DNA from: Leptasterias polaris
Taxonomy: Eukaryota; Echinodermata; Asteroidea; Forcipulatida; Asteriidae
Assembly (NCBI GenBank): GCA_037783415.1
Contig: JAZGTN010000070.1
Span: 10,733,001-10,797,000, forward strand
Direction of reading: 5' to 3'
Length of the DNA: 64,000 bases
The position numbers were made by a program, and so were the translations under genes. The stretch's first letter is position 1. Every line of letters starts with the position of its first letter. Below, one piece after another: positions 54,350-64,000 of the stretch. Under the pieces are notes generated by a model. It searched no databases and was not told the DNA's origin. It saw only the letters and a program-made list of their open reading frames with translations.

Positions 54350-55434
54350 AAGAGAGAATTAGGCGCCAAGAGTTCAGGTGCAGCTGTGGATCAATTGCTT
54401 TACAGATTATGATGATGAGCATAGCTCAGGATATGAGGAAATTTCGAGTTTCAGAAATTGGGGCGACTTGGACCCAAGTAATTGCCTAAAGGGGACTGCG
54501 TTTTATAGAATTGGCAGGCTATTTTGGATGCAAATTGGCAGACAGGGAGTGCCAATCATTTTGTCGCTTGTGAAATGTCGGCACAAAAAGCGTATAGTTG
54601 CCGCCGGTCAAGTCCCCGTTACATCCACAGGTGTTTGCTCAACCATCAGATCAAGAGCGATCCAACCCTTAAGTGTACGTGTAACCCTACCAGTCAGCAA
54701 CTGTCTGATTAGGCGGTTGTTTTTTTATAAATTACTCTGCGCATGAAATCCCATTTTTCTTGACTTTTAAGAGAATACGCTTGAGAAACGTAATTGAAAG
54801 TTTGGGTGGCCAGGGCAAGGTCGTTTACACGCTACGTTGTTTAGAACTTCCACTGGTCGACTCGACTCTGGGGATTTCCCCATTGACTAATACACAACAA
54901 GTAGTCTTGGGGTAATTCAACTCCCCCATTCAGTCTTTTCTTGGCAAATATTCGTGGATCCGCCCCTAGAATGGTGAAATACAATCTCTAGACCCTTTGG
55001 AAGACTGTGGGGTTGCTATCAGTTATTATCCCTCAGTATATGGCCACTATTATTATTGAGATAAGCATTGTCAGTTGTCAATTGGCAGGGTTTTGTAATA
55101 ATGTCCCAAATGGACTCTTGCGCACTTTTCAATTATTTTGTTGCTTGAGAAATGTAGGCACATGCGTACAGTTGCCGCTGGTCAAGTCCCCGTTACGAGT
55201 ACATCCACGTACCAAAACGGTGCTTGCTCAACCATCAGATCAAGAGCTTTCCGGTTAAGGAATCCATTTGGTGTGGTCGGGCGTGCTGGACGGAGCCTCT
55301 TTGCCGCTCCTTCAATCTCTGGAAGCAAGCTGACAACAAGACGAGCTGTCAGCTCAACCATGCCAGTCGTAAGGAGGTTGACGTCACTGATATCAAGTAC
55401 GAGGAGAACTGCTACTTCTATGAGCCGTAAGATG
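54350..55434 (+). pseudogene. C-type lectin/PAN pseudogene mosaic
   Basis: The CTLD middle (QLWINCFTDYDDEHSSGYEE) starts at 54378, without signal peptide, and soon shifts frame. A partial PAN at about 54600-54715 breaks off. About 410 bp of inserted DNA follows, the same as in the pseudogene at 438-1490. A fuller PAN domain is then present at 55138-55434 (RCLLNHQIKSF in frame at about 55218, and an ENCYFYEP end with TAA). Two lectin remnants appear fused here. Confidence 0.8.
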
Positions 55435-56404
55435 TTCAGATCATCGTGACGCAGCACGTCTTAAAACTATTTCAATCCTGACTCAAATGCGTACATTAAA
55501 TCGCGATCAATGCAAACTGAGCACTCATTTTCACTTCATAATTCGGACATTTTCTTGATTTGACATTGTTATTTAGGGCAGCATATTTTACTTGAGTCGT
55601 TTTGAGCAGGATTTCACTGTGCGTTTTCGAGCTGATAGAGCCGTGTATGTGTTTATATACTTTAGGAAATAATAATTATGTAAATGGTTGGTAAGACTAA
55701 ATTGCATGATGTGTACATTTTTTCAGTGAAATGTACAGGGAAACAAAACAATTGCATTATCGTTCCCTTTCTGTACATTTTACAGGAAATTTCTCTCTGC
55801 TCTACTCGGCCCTAAACAACAAGGGCCGACTTCACAATGCACTCAGAGTCATCTTGAGATGAGTTAAGGGTTGAACGGAGTTTGTTCAGTTATTACCGCA
55901 GCTCACCCTCGACTTGCTCAGAATGTTGCGCCCACAGATGGCGAAGGGCGCCAACATGCGTCTTGGGGAAGCATTTGATTTCTTTTAAAATTTCAATATT
56001 TTGCGGTCATTTCTAAAGACGAATTGTTTATAGATTGAGCGACTGTTCAGCATCCAATATTATTTGATATATCAAAACTTGCATACTTGCAGACGAGTTT
56101 GGTATTTAGGATATTTTAGTGGACATGAAAGAAGAAAATGTGTGGTATTATAGGTGCCGACTATTTTACATATCACTTTTGATGAACTTTACCATTACCC
56201 TTTCAGCTGGAAATAGAGGTACCGTTTTCCTATTTACAAATTATCCAGTGCACCATCGTAATCTACGTGCACACGCACAACAACGCACTGGTTCGAGCAG
56301 TACGTTAAAACAACACCTTAGCATTGAGGAATGAACAGAATACCATTCAAAGGTATAAACCATCAGATATAGGTCCGTTGGACTCGATAAAACAAAAATA
56401 CAAA
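55435..56404. other. lectin 3' flank and spacer
   Basis: The first 100 bp are lectin 3' flank. Nothing else is recognised. Confidence 0.5.
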
Positions 56405-56445
56405 CTGCCGAGCCATCTGGTAACCATCTTGCAGCCATCTGGCAA
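56405..56445. repeat. short GCAGCCATCTGG minisatellite relic
   Basis: AGCCATCTGGTAACCATCTTGCAGCCATCTGG, given here as its unit AGCCATCTGG, echoes the array at 1588-2085. Confidence 0.7.
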
Positions 56446-56588
56446 GTAAAGGGACACACCGGCTTCGTTGGGCTATTTTGGCTACAAAATAGACTAAAAC
56501 ATGACTCCAAAGGTCTTCCAGGAATGGAGAAGAACGGTTCCTAAAAGAAAACATCAATTTTTGTAGTTTTTGAGCATTTTTCAAAAAA

Positions 56589-56648
56589 CGAAGGTCACAT
56601 GGGTTATCCGAACCACTTTTTGGGTTCGGATAACCCTCGTGATCTTCG
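56589..56648. repeat. hairpin around GGGTTATCCGAACC
   Basis: The arms CGAAGGTCACATGGGTTATC.. and ..GATAACCCTCGTGATCTTCG enclose a 9-nt loop. Confidence 0.75.
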
Positions 56649-57479
56649 GAGTTAGTTTTACTTCCAGCCGTATACAAATTAATTACTGTACCGAAGTCAA
56701 CTCTGTTTTTTAACAAGAATTCATGAGTATTTGACAAACAAAAATACGTATTCAAATTATGGATACAAGTTGTAAATAATACAAAAAGTCGAACGTAAGA
56801 TTTTATTTCAGAGAGTCCGAGCAACGGAAGCGTGTCTTACAGTGCACAGCGTGGGGCTAGGTACACGTAACACAGGGGCGGTCGTGTCGCTTGCAAGCAG
56901 AGTATCTCGGCAGTGCTACAGCGCGACGGAAACCCACTAGCCAAGAGATAGCTGTACCTTGAAGCTCATGAACATGTGGGAGGAGTAGGGAGCCAGACCA
57001 CCAACTACGTTGTTGTTATTGCGGGTTTGCTAGTCGGTACACCTCGCTGATCGAATCCGTTGTTTCAAAATCGCAACTTTTCAATGCTCTGTGTGTACGT
57101 TCCTTGACCCGATTTGTACAGAATTTCTTGGTAAATAAATAAGATTTATGTCAATACATAGGAATACCACTTTTATATTGACGGTACAATTAGTTTAAAC
57201 AAAATTTGTGACAAACAAATCCCCCAAAACAAGCCTCCCACCAAACAAAAACCCCAAAACGGAGCCCCTGAAGGGACAAGTGAAAAAGAAATTACAAATT
57301 AAAAGGTGGAAAAAAAAACTCACTCGAAATTTCTATTGCATCCCTCGACACACAAAATTCCAACAAAATCATTTCATTTCCTCAAAATATTATTTAATCC
57401 GATGAAAATATAATTTTGTCTCACAAAAAAAATATTTTTAATATTGAGAACGCAGTGTGTTTTTCTAGGTAACAAAATG

Positions 57480-57895
57480 AGATTATTTCTAGAAAAATAG
57501 GTTCTCGTTCCCTTGAACACGCTTTCTTTCCCCTAACTACAATTAAGTTCCCCAGAAATACGCTTTCATTCCCAGAAGGTACGCATTCGTTTCCTCGAAA
57601 TATGATTTTGTTCGCAAGAAATATCGTTCGCTCGAAATATGCTTTCCTTCCCTAAAATACGATTTCTTTCCCTCGAAAGGAGATTTCGTTCCCTACAAAA
57701 AAGCTTTTGATTCCTCGAAATACGACTTTGAATTTTTTTGCCAGAAATATACTTTCTCTCACCCGAAATATGCTATCGCTTCCTAAAAATACGCTTTCGT
57801 TCTCTCGCAATGAGATTTTGTTCCCCAGAATTCCTCTTTCGTTCCCTCAAGATAGCTTTTGTTCCCTTAAGATAGCTTTCGTTCCCCTGAAGTCC
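57480..57895. repeat. degenerate TTCGTTCCCTCGAAATACG array
   Basis: About 15 loose copies of a 24-30-bp unit of the form CGTTCCCTCGAAATACGCTTT, never two alike. No protein is seen. Confidence 0.6.
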
Positions 57896-58340
57896 AATCA
57901 CACCAATTTGTTACATTCCTTTGTGAGGGGCGACTTTGAGAGGGGACGAGTTTGTATGTGAGTGGGCGACTTTGCTAGGGGCGACTTTGTAGTTGGGGGA
58001 CTTTGTAAATGGCGAGTTTGCTGGGGCGAGTTGACTGGTTACCGTGTCCGTTGTTTATACACACTTTCAGATGGATAACGTGGACTGGATCCTCATGCCT
58101 TGTCGTAGTAAAACACTTACATAAACAGAGCACCAGTCTACTTGCAACATTGCATAGCGTATCTCGTAAATTTGACACTTGCAACGGCTGGTAAAGCGTA
58201 TACGGTGACCTTTGACCGCTTTTGTTTTTTTCGGTCATTTCTCGTTAATTACGTGATATTTTTGTAACCAAAAAATATAAAAACCATATAGAAATAATTG
58301 TCTTTGATTCTGCATGACTAAATTACGTAAACAGGTAACC
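57896..58340. other. spacer with GGGGCGACTTTG repeats
   Basis: At 57928-58030 GGGGCGACTTTG / GGCGAGTTTG words recur five to six times. The rest is undetermined. Confidence 0.45.
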
Positions 58341-58690
58341 GATGTGTCCCTTTAAATCAAACTCATGGTAAAATGCACAATTTCAAGCAACAACGGGTAA
58401 ACAACGCACGCTGTTAAATTGGCCCTTGAGGTGTTCTACTATTTTCCTACACTGAGTTTAGCACACAAATTGCTTGCTTCGCTACTTCAGCATAATGCTT
58501 AAGTTGTATACTGGGTGAATTAGGGACCATGGTGGTTTTGAATTAAATCAAATACGGTTAAATACACACTTTCAAGCAAACTCAAATCCGTTTCTAAGCA
58601 ACAGCAGCGGGTAAAGACGGCCACCAATATCCCGTTAATTATCTAGGCAACTACAGGCCTTATTGTCTCTTGTCGACTCTACCCGTAAAC
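58341..58690. repeat. lectin-unit upstream repeat
   Basis: The counterpart of 2340-2690. No gene is seen. Confidence 0.6.
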
Positions 58691-58870
58691 ATCGTCATCG
58701 TATCGGCACAATCCAGTAGTGGTCAAAATTGGTCAAAATTGGTCAAAATTGCAGTGTTGACATCGTAGAAGAATTTCTTCTTGATTTACATCTTGTCCTT
58801 CTTTGCTATACTGTTGAAGCTGCGTACGTGTCCTTGCTGGTTGACTTCGCAAGATTCATGCCAGGCAAAG
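58690..58870 (+). pseudogene. relic of a lectin 5' coding end
   Basis: The same decayed CTLD start as at 2690-2900 (GTCCTTGCTGGTTGACTTCG). Confidence 0.5.
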
Positions 58871-58921
58871 ATAATTTGTATATTGTCAAAAAGCAGAATA
58901 GCTCAAATCAGTGGATATTTG

Positions 58922-58930
58922 TATATAAAG
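58922..58930 (+). promoter_or_regulatory. TATA box of lectin copy 2
   Basis: TATATAAAG, 197 bp before the ATG. Confidence 0.55.
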
Positions 58931-59118
58931 CTTGTTCTTTCATCTTCAATCAACCGTTTGTTGTTTACACAGACGTGGCCGATGATACCTATACACAGCA
59001 CCAAGCAAAGCAGTTTAGTTCTTGTGAAACAAGACTTGACCTATTTGAGCGCTCCTACGAACTGAACATACTCTAGAACACAATTAACTTTCTCTACTCT
59101 AAACGAAATTGAATCAAG

Positions 59119-59874
59119 ATGCCACCACCAAGTTTTTGCGAGGTGATACTTGTTGTGATTCTGATGGTCAACTACTTACGCACACTTCAAGCAGCGTGTC
59201 CACCGGGCTGGTTGACTTGGCAAGACTCCTGCTACATCTTACTGCCTCAGAAGATGAATTTTACCGATGCTAGGCAGGCTTGTGACCAGCCCGGAGGAAG
59301 TCTTGTTTTCCCAAACTCGGTGAATGAAAGTATCTTTGTTTGGGAAGAAATGGGTACAAGAATGAGAGAATTAAGCGCCCAAAGTGCTGATCTGCAGCTG
59401 TGGATCAATTGCTTCAGATACGACGAAGATCATTTCAACTGTTCATCAGGGTATGAGGAAACTTCGGTTTTTAGATTTTGGTTCGACACCGAACCATCCA
59501 ATGGGCCTAAAGAGGACTGCGTCAGAATGGCAAACCATTTTGGAGGAAAATGGGGAGACAGAGAGTGCCATTACAATCATTTTGTCGCTTGTGAAATGTC
59601 GGCACATGCGTACAGTTGCCGCCGGTCAAGTCCCCGTTACGAGTACATCCACGTACCAAAACGGTGCTTGCTCAACCATCAGATCAAGAGCTTTCCGGTT
59701 AAGGAATCCATTTGGTGTGGTCGGGCGTGCTGGGCGGAGCCTCTTTGCCGCTCCTTCAATCTCTGGAAGCAAGCTGACAACAAGACGAGCTGTCAGCTCA
59801 ACCATGCCAGTCTTGAGGAGGTTCCCGTCACTGATATCGAGAACGAGGAGAACTGCTACTTCTATGAGCCGTAA
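59119..59874 (+). CDS. secreted C-type lectin/PAN-domain protein, copy 2 (intact)
   Basis: 251 residues in one exon, the best-preserved family member. The signal peptide is 1-26 (ILVVILMVNYL). The long-form CTLD uses C27, C38 and C55 (CPPGW, WQDSCYI, ACDQPGGSLVFPN), then QLWINC, EDCVRMAN and WGDRECHYNHFVACE. PAN-like residues (about 178-251) are RCLLNHQIKSF, WCGRACW, LCRSFNLW, CQLN and CYFYEP. EPS replaces EPN, and WGD replaces WND, so the classical calcium/sugar site is altered. PAN domains mediate protein or sugar contacts in other secreted proteins. It is followed by an AATAAA and preceded by a TATA box, which suggests a self-contained transcription unit. Confidence 0.92.
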   Translation: MPPPSFCEVILVVILMVNYLRTLQAACPPGWLTWQDSCYILLPQKMNFTDARQACDQPGGSLVFPNSVNESIFVWEEMGTRMRELSAQSADLQLWINCFRYDEDHFNCSSGYEETSVFRFWFDTEPSNGPKEDCVRMANHFGGKWGDRECHYNHFVACEMSAHAYSCRRSSPRYEYIHVPKRCLLNHQIKSFPVKESIWCGRACWAEPLCRSFNLWKQADNKTSCQLNHASLEEVPVTDIENEENCYFYEP

Positions 59875-60025
59875 GATGTTCCGCAGATCATCGCGACGCA
59901 TCGCGTCTTAAAACTATTTCAATCCTCACTCAAGGCGAAGGATGACATCCTTAATAAGTCTAAAAGATTGTTCTTTTTTAAATTCATAAATTTCAAAGGA
60001 CCTCTTGATTCAGCGATTTCAACTC

Positions 60026-60031
60026 AATAAA
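60026..60031 (+). terminator. poly(A) signal of lectin copy 2
   Basis: AATAAA 152 bp after the stop codon. It is conserved after copy 3 at 63795-63800. Confidence 0.6.
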
Positions 60032-60050
60032 ACATGCTGTGTTGACATTA

Positions 60051-61076
60051 CAGTGGCGTAACTGTATAGTTAATAATGGTTATTATAATTCATAGTTTAT
60101 TAAAAATCCGAACTTGTTGCCATAGGCAAAATTGCAACGAATTGTACATACAAAATTACATGATTTAAAATGGTAAACATTGCAAAAAAATATGACAATA
60201 ATATCTACAAGCTAAATAATTAGAATATACACCAATGTGGAAAAGGGGACAAAGGGAAAAAAGAGTCAACAAAACTGCTGGAACTTCAGTTAGATGATAA
60301 ACAATCAATAGGCAAAAAAAAAATATATATATATAAAAATCCACCAAGCTGTAAAACATTCCACTTAATGTGAAAGAAGAATAAGTTAACTATCACAAAA
60401 ATTAACTAGTTTTAACTAGTTAAAAGACATTTTAGTCAGCTAGTTTGCAGATAGGAATCTACAGAGCTGTGTTTGCGTCCTATGACTGTTGTGATGTTGT
60501 AAACACCTATTTCATTTCTCTCGAGTTAAGGATTTCCTGCCGTAGACTATAAGGGCATTTGGAATAGGATTCGAATCTCTTTTAATTTAACTATAGGCCT
60601 AATATCAGTTTTCAGTATTATATAGTAGCGCCACTGGTTGAGTAGCAACATATTTTTCTTTTTAGGTTTTGTTAAAGGAAAACTAAGCATGTGTGATATT
60701 TGGTTCGGCTTCATGCTTGTTTTTTTAGTTTAAAATGTTATTTTGTGCAAAATATCTTTGAGTGTGAATCTTGATCTGTTTAGATCTGTTAGTAGATTGA
60801 ATATTTAATTGCATTAAACATGATTGTAAGGATAACAAACATATTTCCTTAATTTTAGTCTGGAAGCCTATTGACTCTATATGAAATTCGTACCAGAACT
60901 TTCTTTACCCTGTGAAAAGGTTTTCACGAAAAGTTAAAGGGACACTTTGCCTTGGATTGGACGAGTTGGGCTATGAAAAGCGTTTGTAACCGTTTGTTAT
61001 AAAATGCATATGGTTAGAATAAAATTGTGCCCCCCCCCTTGTGCCCCCCTAAAAATTGACCTTAGTTACGCCGCTG
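60051..61076. mobile_element. hAT-like element between lectin copies 2 and 3
   Basis: The left end is CAGTGGCGTAACT and the right end TTAGTTACGCCGCTG, an inverted match typical of hAT termini. No clean 8-bp duplication is seen; the flanks look like the 3' flank of one lectin unit and the 5' flank of another. The left part also follows copy 3. A GGGACACTTTGCCTTGG repeat lies at about 60940. Confidence 0.5.
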
Positions 61077-61102
61077 ACACGGATAAATACACACTTTCAA
61101 GC

Positions 61103-62356
61103 CAGCGGCGTAACTAAGGTAAATTTTTAGGGGGGGGGGGGCACAAGGGGGGCACCATTTTTTCTAGGGGGGCACTGCTGGCAAATCAACTATAGATTCC
61201 TTTGCACTTTTTAAATACTGGATCTTAATCTACGCAATGGCGGGTTCCAAACAGCCCCTCAATTAAACCAAAGGGATGGTCAATTTGCAAAATGATGTTT
61301 TATGCTCTTTTTCAGCGCTTCGTTTACTATTAATAGGCCTAATGTTTAAAAATATGTTTATGGGAGATGTAAAATACTTTTTAAGAGTTAAAGACATGGT
61401 TGTAAAATGAAAACAGTTTAACAAAAATACACAGGAAAGAAATAATAGAAAAATAACAACTTCAAAAACAAAGCCACTTGTAACTTACCGACAATGAAAG
61501 TTAAAACAACTTAATTTTCCGGTCTACATCATAATGAACAAAGAATGTTTTGGGGTTTTTTTCTTCTTTTTTTCTCTCTTCTTTTTCGCACATCTAGAAC
61601 CATGCAGTTACTGTTTGAATGTGTATAAATAAATCATAACTGTTAACAAGGGATTGCGAGTCTTTTTTATGGGGATGTATGTATTTGAGGACTGACACTA
61701 GTATGTATTTATTACACACTTGGGGCCATGCACAGTAGGCCTAACCAATGTTAAAAACTTTGATTTTTTTTCGAAATTGTTTTGACCCATCCGCCCCCCC
61801 CCATTTCGATTTTTACATAATTATTGACAAACTATTTAGTATACTCTAGACTACACACTGAAAAACAAAGAAATGTCTCAAATGAAGCAGATATTTTAGA
61901 TCAATGCTCTCACAGCTCAAGAGTTTTCCATGGCTTTTCCTCACGTACTTACGAAAAATGCAACGGCACCCAGCACGTCGTGTAGCTTCATGTGAGTGTG
62001 ACACTACCGTACCGTATTTAACGTGGCAGACTGTGGCAGAATGGGGCGCGCGCGGGCGATGAGTCATCATACAATTTGCGGACGTGATTTACCGTACTCT
62101 GAAGACGTTGGTAAAATAACAACTGTCCATTGCAGAGGTACAACAAATATGTGTAAATAGAAAAATAGTTTGAAACATTGAGTTATACGCCACCAGTGCT
62201 CCATACAAGTTTATAAAACTTAACATTTTATGTTCTGGTAATTATTATACTCTAAAAGGTTCAGATTTCAAATGGGGGGCACCCGGGGGGACACCGACAT
62301 CAATTGGGGGGAACGTGCCCCCCCCCCGTGCCCCCCCCCCCTTAGTTACGCCACTG
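61103..62356. mobile_element. non-autonomous hAT element, 1254 bp
   Basis: The ends are CAGCGGCGTAACTAAGG and CCTTAGTTACGCCACTG, bordered inside by long G and C runs. The 8-bp duplication TTTCAAGC lies at 61095-61102 and 62357-62364. No transposase frame is seen. It splits the upstream repeat of lectin copy 3. Confidence 0.88.
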
Positions 62357-62898
62357 TTTCAAGCAAAAACAAATTCGTTTCTAGGCAACAGCAGCGGGTA
62401 AAGACCACCACCAATATCTCGTTAATTATCTATAAATAGGCAACTATAGGCCTATAATAGACACATGTCTCTCGTCGACTCTACCCGTAAACATCATCAT
62501 CGTATCGGCACAGAGGCCTTTGTTCAATATCCAGTAGCGGTCAAAATTGCAGTGTAGTGACTTCGTTGGAGAATTTCTTCTTGATTTGCATCGTGTCCTT
62601 CTTTGTGTCATTGCTGGTTGACTTTGCAAGATTCATGCCCAAGAAAAAAATAATATTGTATTCCTAATTTGTATTGTCAAAAAGCAGAATAGCTAAAAGT
62701 CATTGGATTTGTATAGAAATCTCGTTCTTTCATCTCCAGGCAACCGTTTGTTGTTAATACTCACCGACATGACCGATGATGCTTAGACACAACACCAAGT
62801 AAAACAGTTTAGTTCTTGTGTAGAAACAAAACTCGACTTATCTGAGCGCCCCTATACGAACAGAACATTATATCATTTAAAAACAAAATTGAATTAAG
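62357..62898. other. upstream region of lectin copy 3
   Basis: The lectin-unit 5' flank, with the decayed CTLD start (62580-62650). The position of the TATA box reads TATAGAAA (62712-62719), a weaker version. Confidence 0.6.
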
Positions 62899-63645
62899 AT
62901 GCCACCACGTAGTCTTTGCAGGGTGATACTTGTTGCGGTTCTGATGGTCAATTTATTACGCACACTTCAAGCAGCGTGTCCTCCCGGCTGGTTGACTTGG
63001 CAAGACTCCTGCTACATCTTACTGCCTCAGAAGATGTTTTTTGCCGATGCTTTGAAGGCTTGTGACCAGTCCGGAGGAAGTCTTGTTCTCCCAAACTCGG
63101 TGGAAGAAAGTATCTTTGTTTGGGAAGAAATTAGTACAAGAATGAGAGAATTAGGCGCCCAAAGTGCAGATCTGCAGCTGTGGATCAATTGCTTCAGATA
63201 CGACGAAGATCATTTCAACTGTATGATGAAACTTCGGTTTTTAGATTTTGGAGCGACGCCGAACCATCCAATGGGCCTCAAGAGGACTGCGTCAGAATGC
63301 CAAACGAATTTGAAGGCAAATGGGGAGACAGAGATTGCCGTTACAATCACTTTGTCACTTGTGAAATGTCGGCACATGCGTACAGTTGCCGCCGGTCAAG
63401 TGCCCCGTTACGAGTACATCCACGTACCAAAACGGTGCTTGCTCAACCATCAGATCAAGAGCCTTCCGGTTAAGGAATCCATTTGGTGTGGTCGGGCGTG
63501 CTGGGCGGAGCCTCTTTGCCGTTCCTTCAATCTCTGGAAGCAAGCTGACAACAAGACGAGCTGTCAGCTCAACCATGCCAGTCTTGAGGAGGTTCCCGTC
63601 ACTGATATCGAGAACGAGGAGAACTGCTACTTCTATGAGCCGTAA
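62899..63645 (+). CDS. C-type lectin/PAN family gene copy 3 with compensating frameshifts
   Basis: The frame is open for 248 residues, but only its ends are family-like. The signal peptide and first CTLD half (to FNC) match copy 2, as do about 78 C-terminal residues (RYEYIHV to CYFYEP). A 10-bp deletion after 63222 shifts the frame, and one extra base near 63402 restores it. About 60 residues (MMKLRFLDFGATPNHPMG and onward) are therefore read out of frame, and the second CTLD half with its Cys residues is lost. The DNA of that half remains otherwise intact. The TATA box is also degraded. It is probably a recent pseudogene, possibly polymorphic or a sequencing error. Confidence 0.7.
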   Translation: MPPRSLCRVILVAVLMVNLLRTLQAACPPGWLTWQDSCYILLPQKMFFADALKACDQSGGSLVLPNSVEESIFVWEEISTRMRELGAQSADLQLWINCFRYDEDHFNCMMKLRFLDFGATPNHPMGLKRTASECQTNLKANGETEIAVTITLSLVKCRHMRTVAAGQVPRYEYIHVPKRCLLNHQIKSLPVKESIWCGRACWAEPLCRSFNLWKQADNKTSCQLNHASLEEVPVTDIENEENCYFYEP

Positions 63646-63794
63646 GACTGTTCAGATCATCGCGACGCATCACGTCTTAAAACTATTTCAATCCTCACTC
63701 AAGGCGAAGGATGACATCCTTAATAAGTCTAAAAGATTGTTACTTTTTAAATTCATAAATTTCAAAGGCCCTCTTGGTTCAGTGATTTCAACTC

Positions 63795-63800
63795 AATAAA
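63795..63800 (+). terminator. poly(A) signal of lectin copy 3
   Basis: AATAAA 150 bp after the stop codon, as in copy 2. Confidence 0.6.
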
Positions 63801-63820
63801 ACATGCTGTGTTGACATTGA

Positions 63821-64000
63821 CAGTGGCGTAACTGTTATAGTTATTGGTTATTATATTCATAGTTTATTAAAAATCCGAACTTGTTGCCATAGGCAAAATT
63901 GCAACGAATTGTACATACAAAATATTACATGATTTAAAATGGTAAACATTGCAAAAATATGACAATAATATCTACAAGCTAAATAATTAGAATATACAAC
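63821..64000. mobile_element. hAT-like element, left part, cut by window end
   Basis: CAGTGGCGTAACTG and what follows match 60051 onward nearly base for base. Confidence 0.55.

Noticed and set aside
13233..63000. CRISPR-like direct repeats
   Set aside because: Repeats here lack uniform spacers and cas genes, and the DNA is eukaryotic.

Overview
The window looks like nuclear DNA of a marine deuterostome, most likely an echinoderm and possibly a sea star. The evidence is spliceosomal genes with GT/AG introns, an AT-rich background, dense short repeats (many carrying a TAGGCCTA-type word) and expanded lectin-type immune gene families. This placement is inference from composition and gene content. 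I see no bacterial-style genes, no CRISPR array and no convincing tRNA or rRNA gene.

Two secreted recognition-protein families dominate. Copies of an intronless gene family, a C-type lectin domain followed by a PAN/apple-like domain, flank the window. One open copy lies at 3143-3895, with a pseudogene at 438-1490 before it. At the right are a pseudogene mosaic (54350-55434), an intact copy (59119-59874) and a copy with two compensating frameshifts (62899-63645). Between about 7.3 and 37.8 kb lies a tandem array of three four-exon fibrinogen-related (FReD) genes: A (9801-13098), B (18608-20979) and C (32266-35075). Each has a signal peptide, a Cys cluster, a repeat-built coiled coil and a C-terminal fibrinogen domain. 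All intron phases agree (1, 0, 1). Each gene is preceded by extra copies of its own promoter plus signal-peptide exon.

The array grew by duplication. A block at 4290-16455 is repeated at 22972-37861, apart from 3.7 kb (23861-27604) present only in the second copy. Unit B (16455-22971) lies between them. Transposons present in A and C but absent from B, with clean empty sites in B, indicate that A and C share the more recent ancestor. A fourth, decayed FReD 5' module (about 38040-38239 plus 47282-47420) is split by a 9.04-kb tyrosine-recombinase retrotransposon of the DIRS/Ngaro type on the minus strand. Its split direct repeats are complete. It carries gag exons, reverse transcriptase/RNase H, an SGNH-hydrolase-like region and an intact 419-residue tyrosine recombinase.

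The remainder (47.5-53 kb, 55.5-58.3 kb and 60-62.4 kb) is mainly transposon debris: LINE 3' ends, TTAA-flanked and hAT-type elements with target duplications, foldback palindromes and minisatellites. The genes probably do not form a pathway. They look like two co-located families of secreted pattern-recognition proteins diversifying by duplication, unit gain or loss, and decay.
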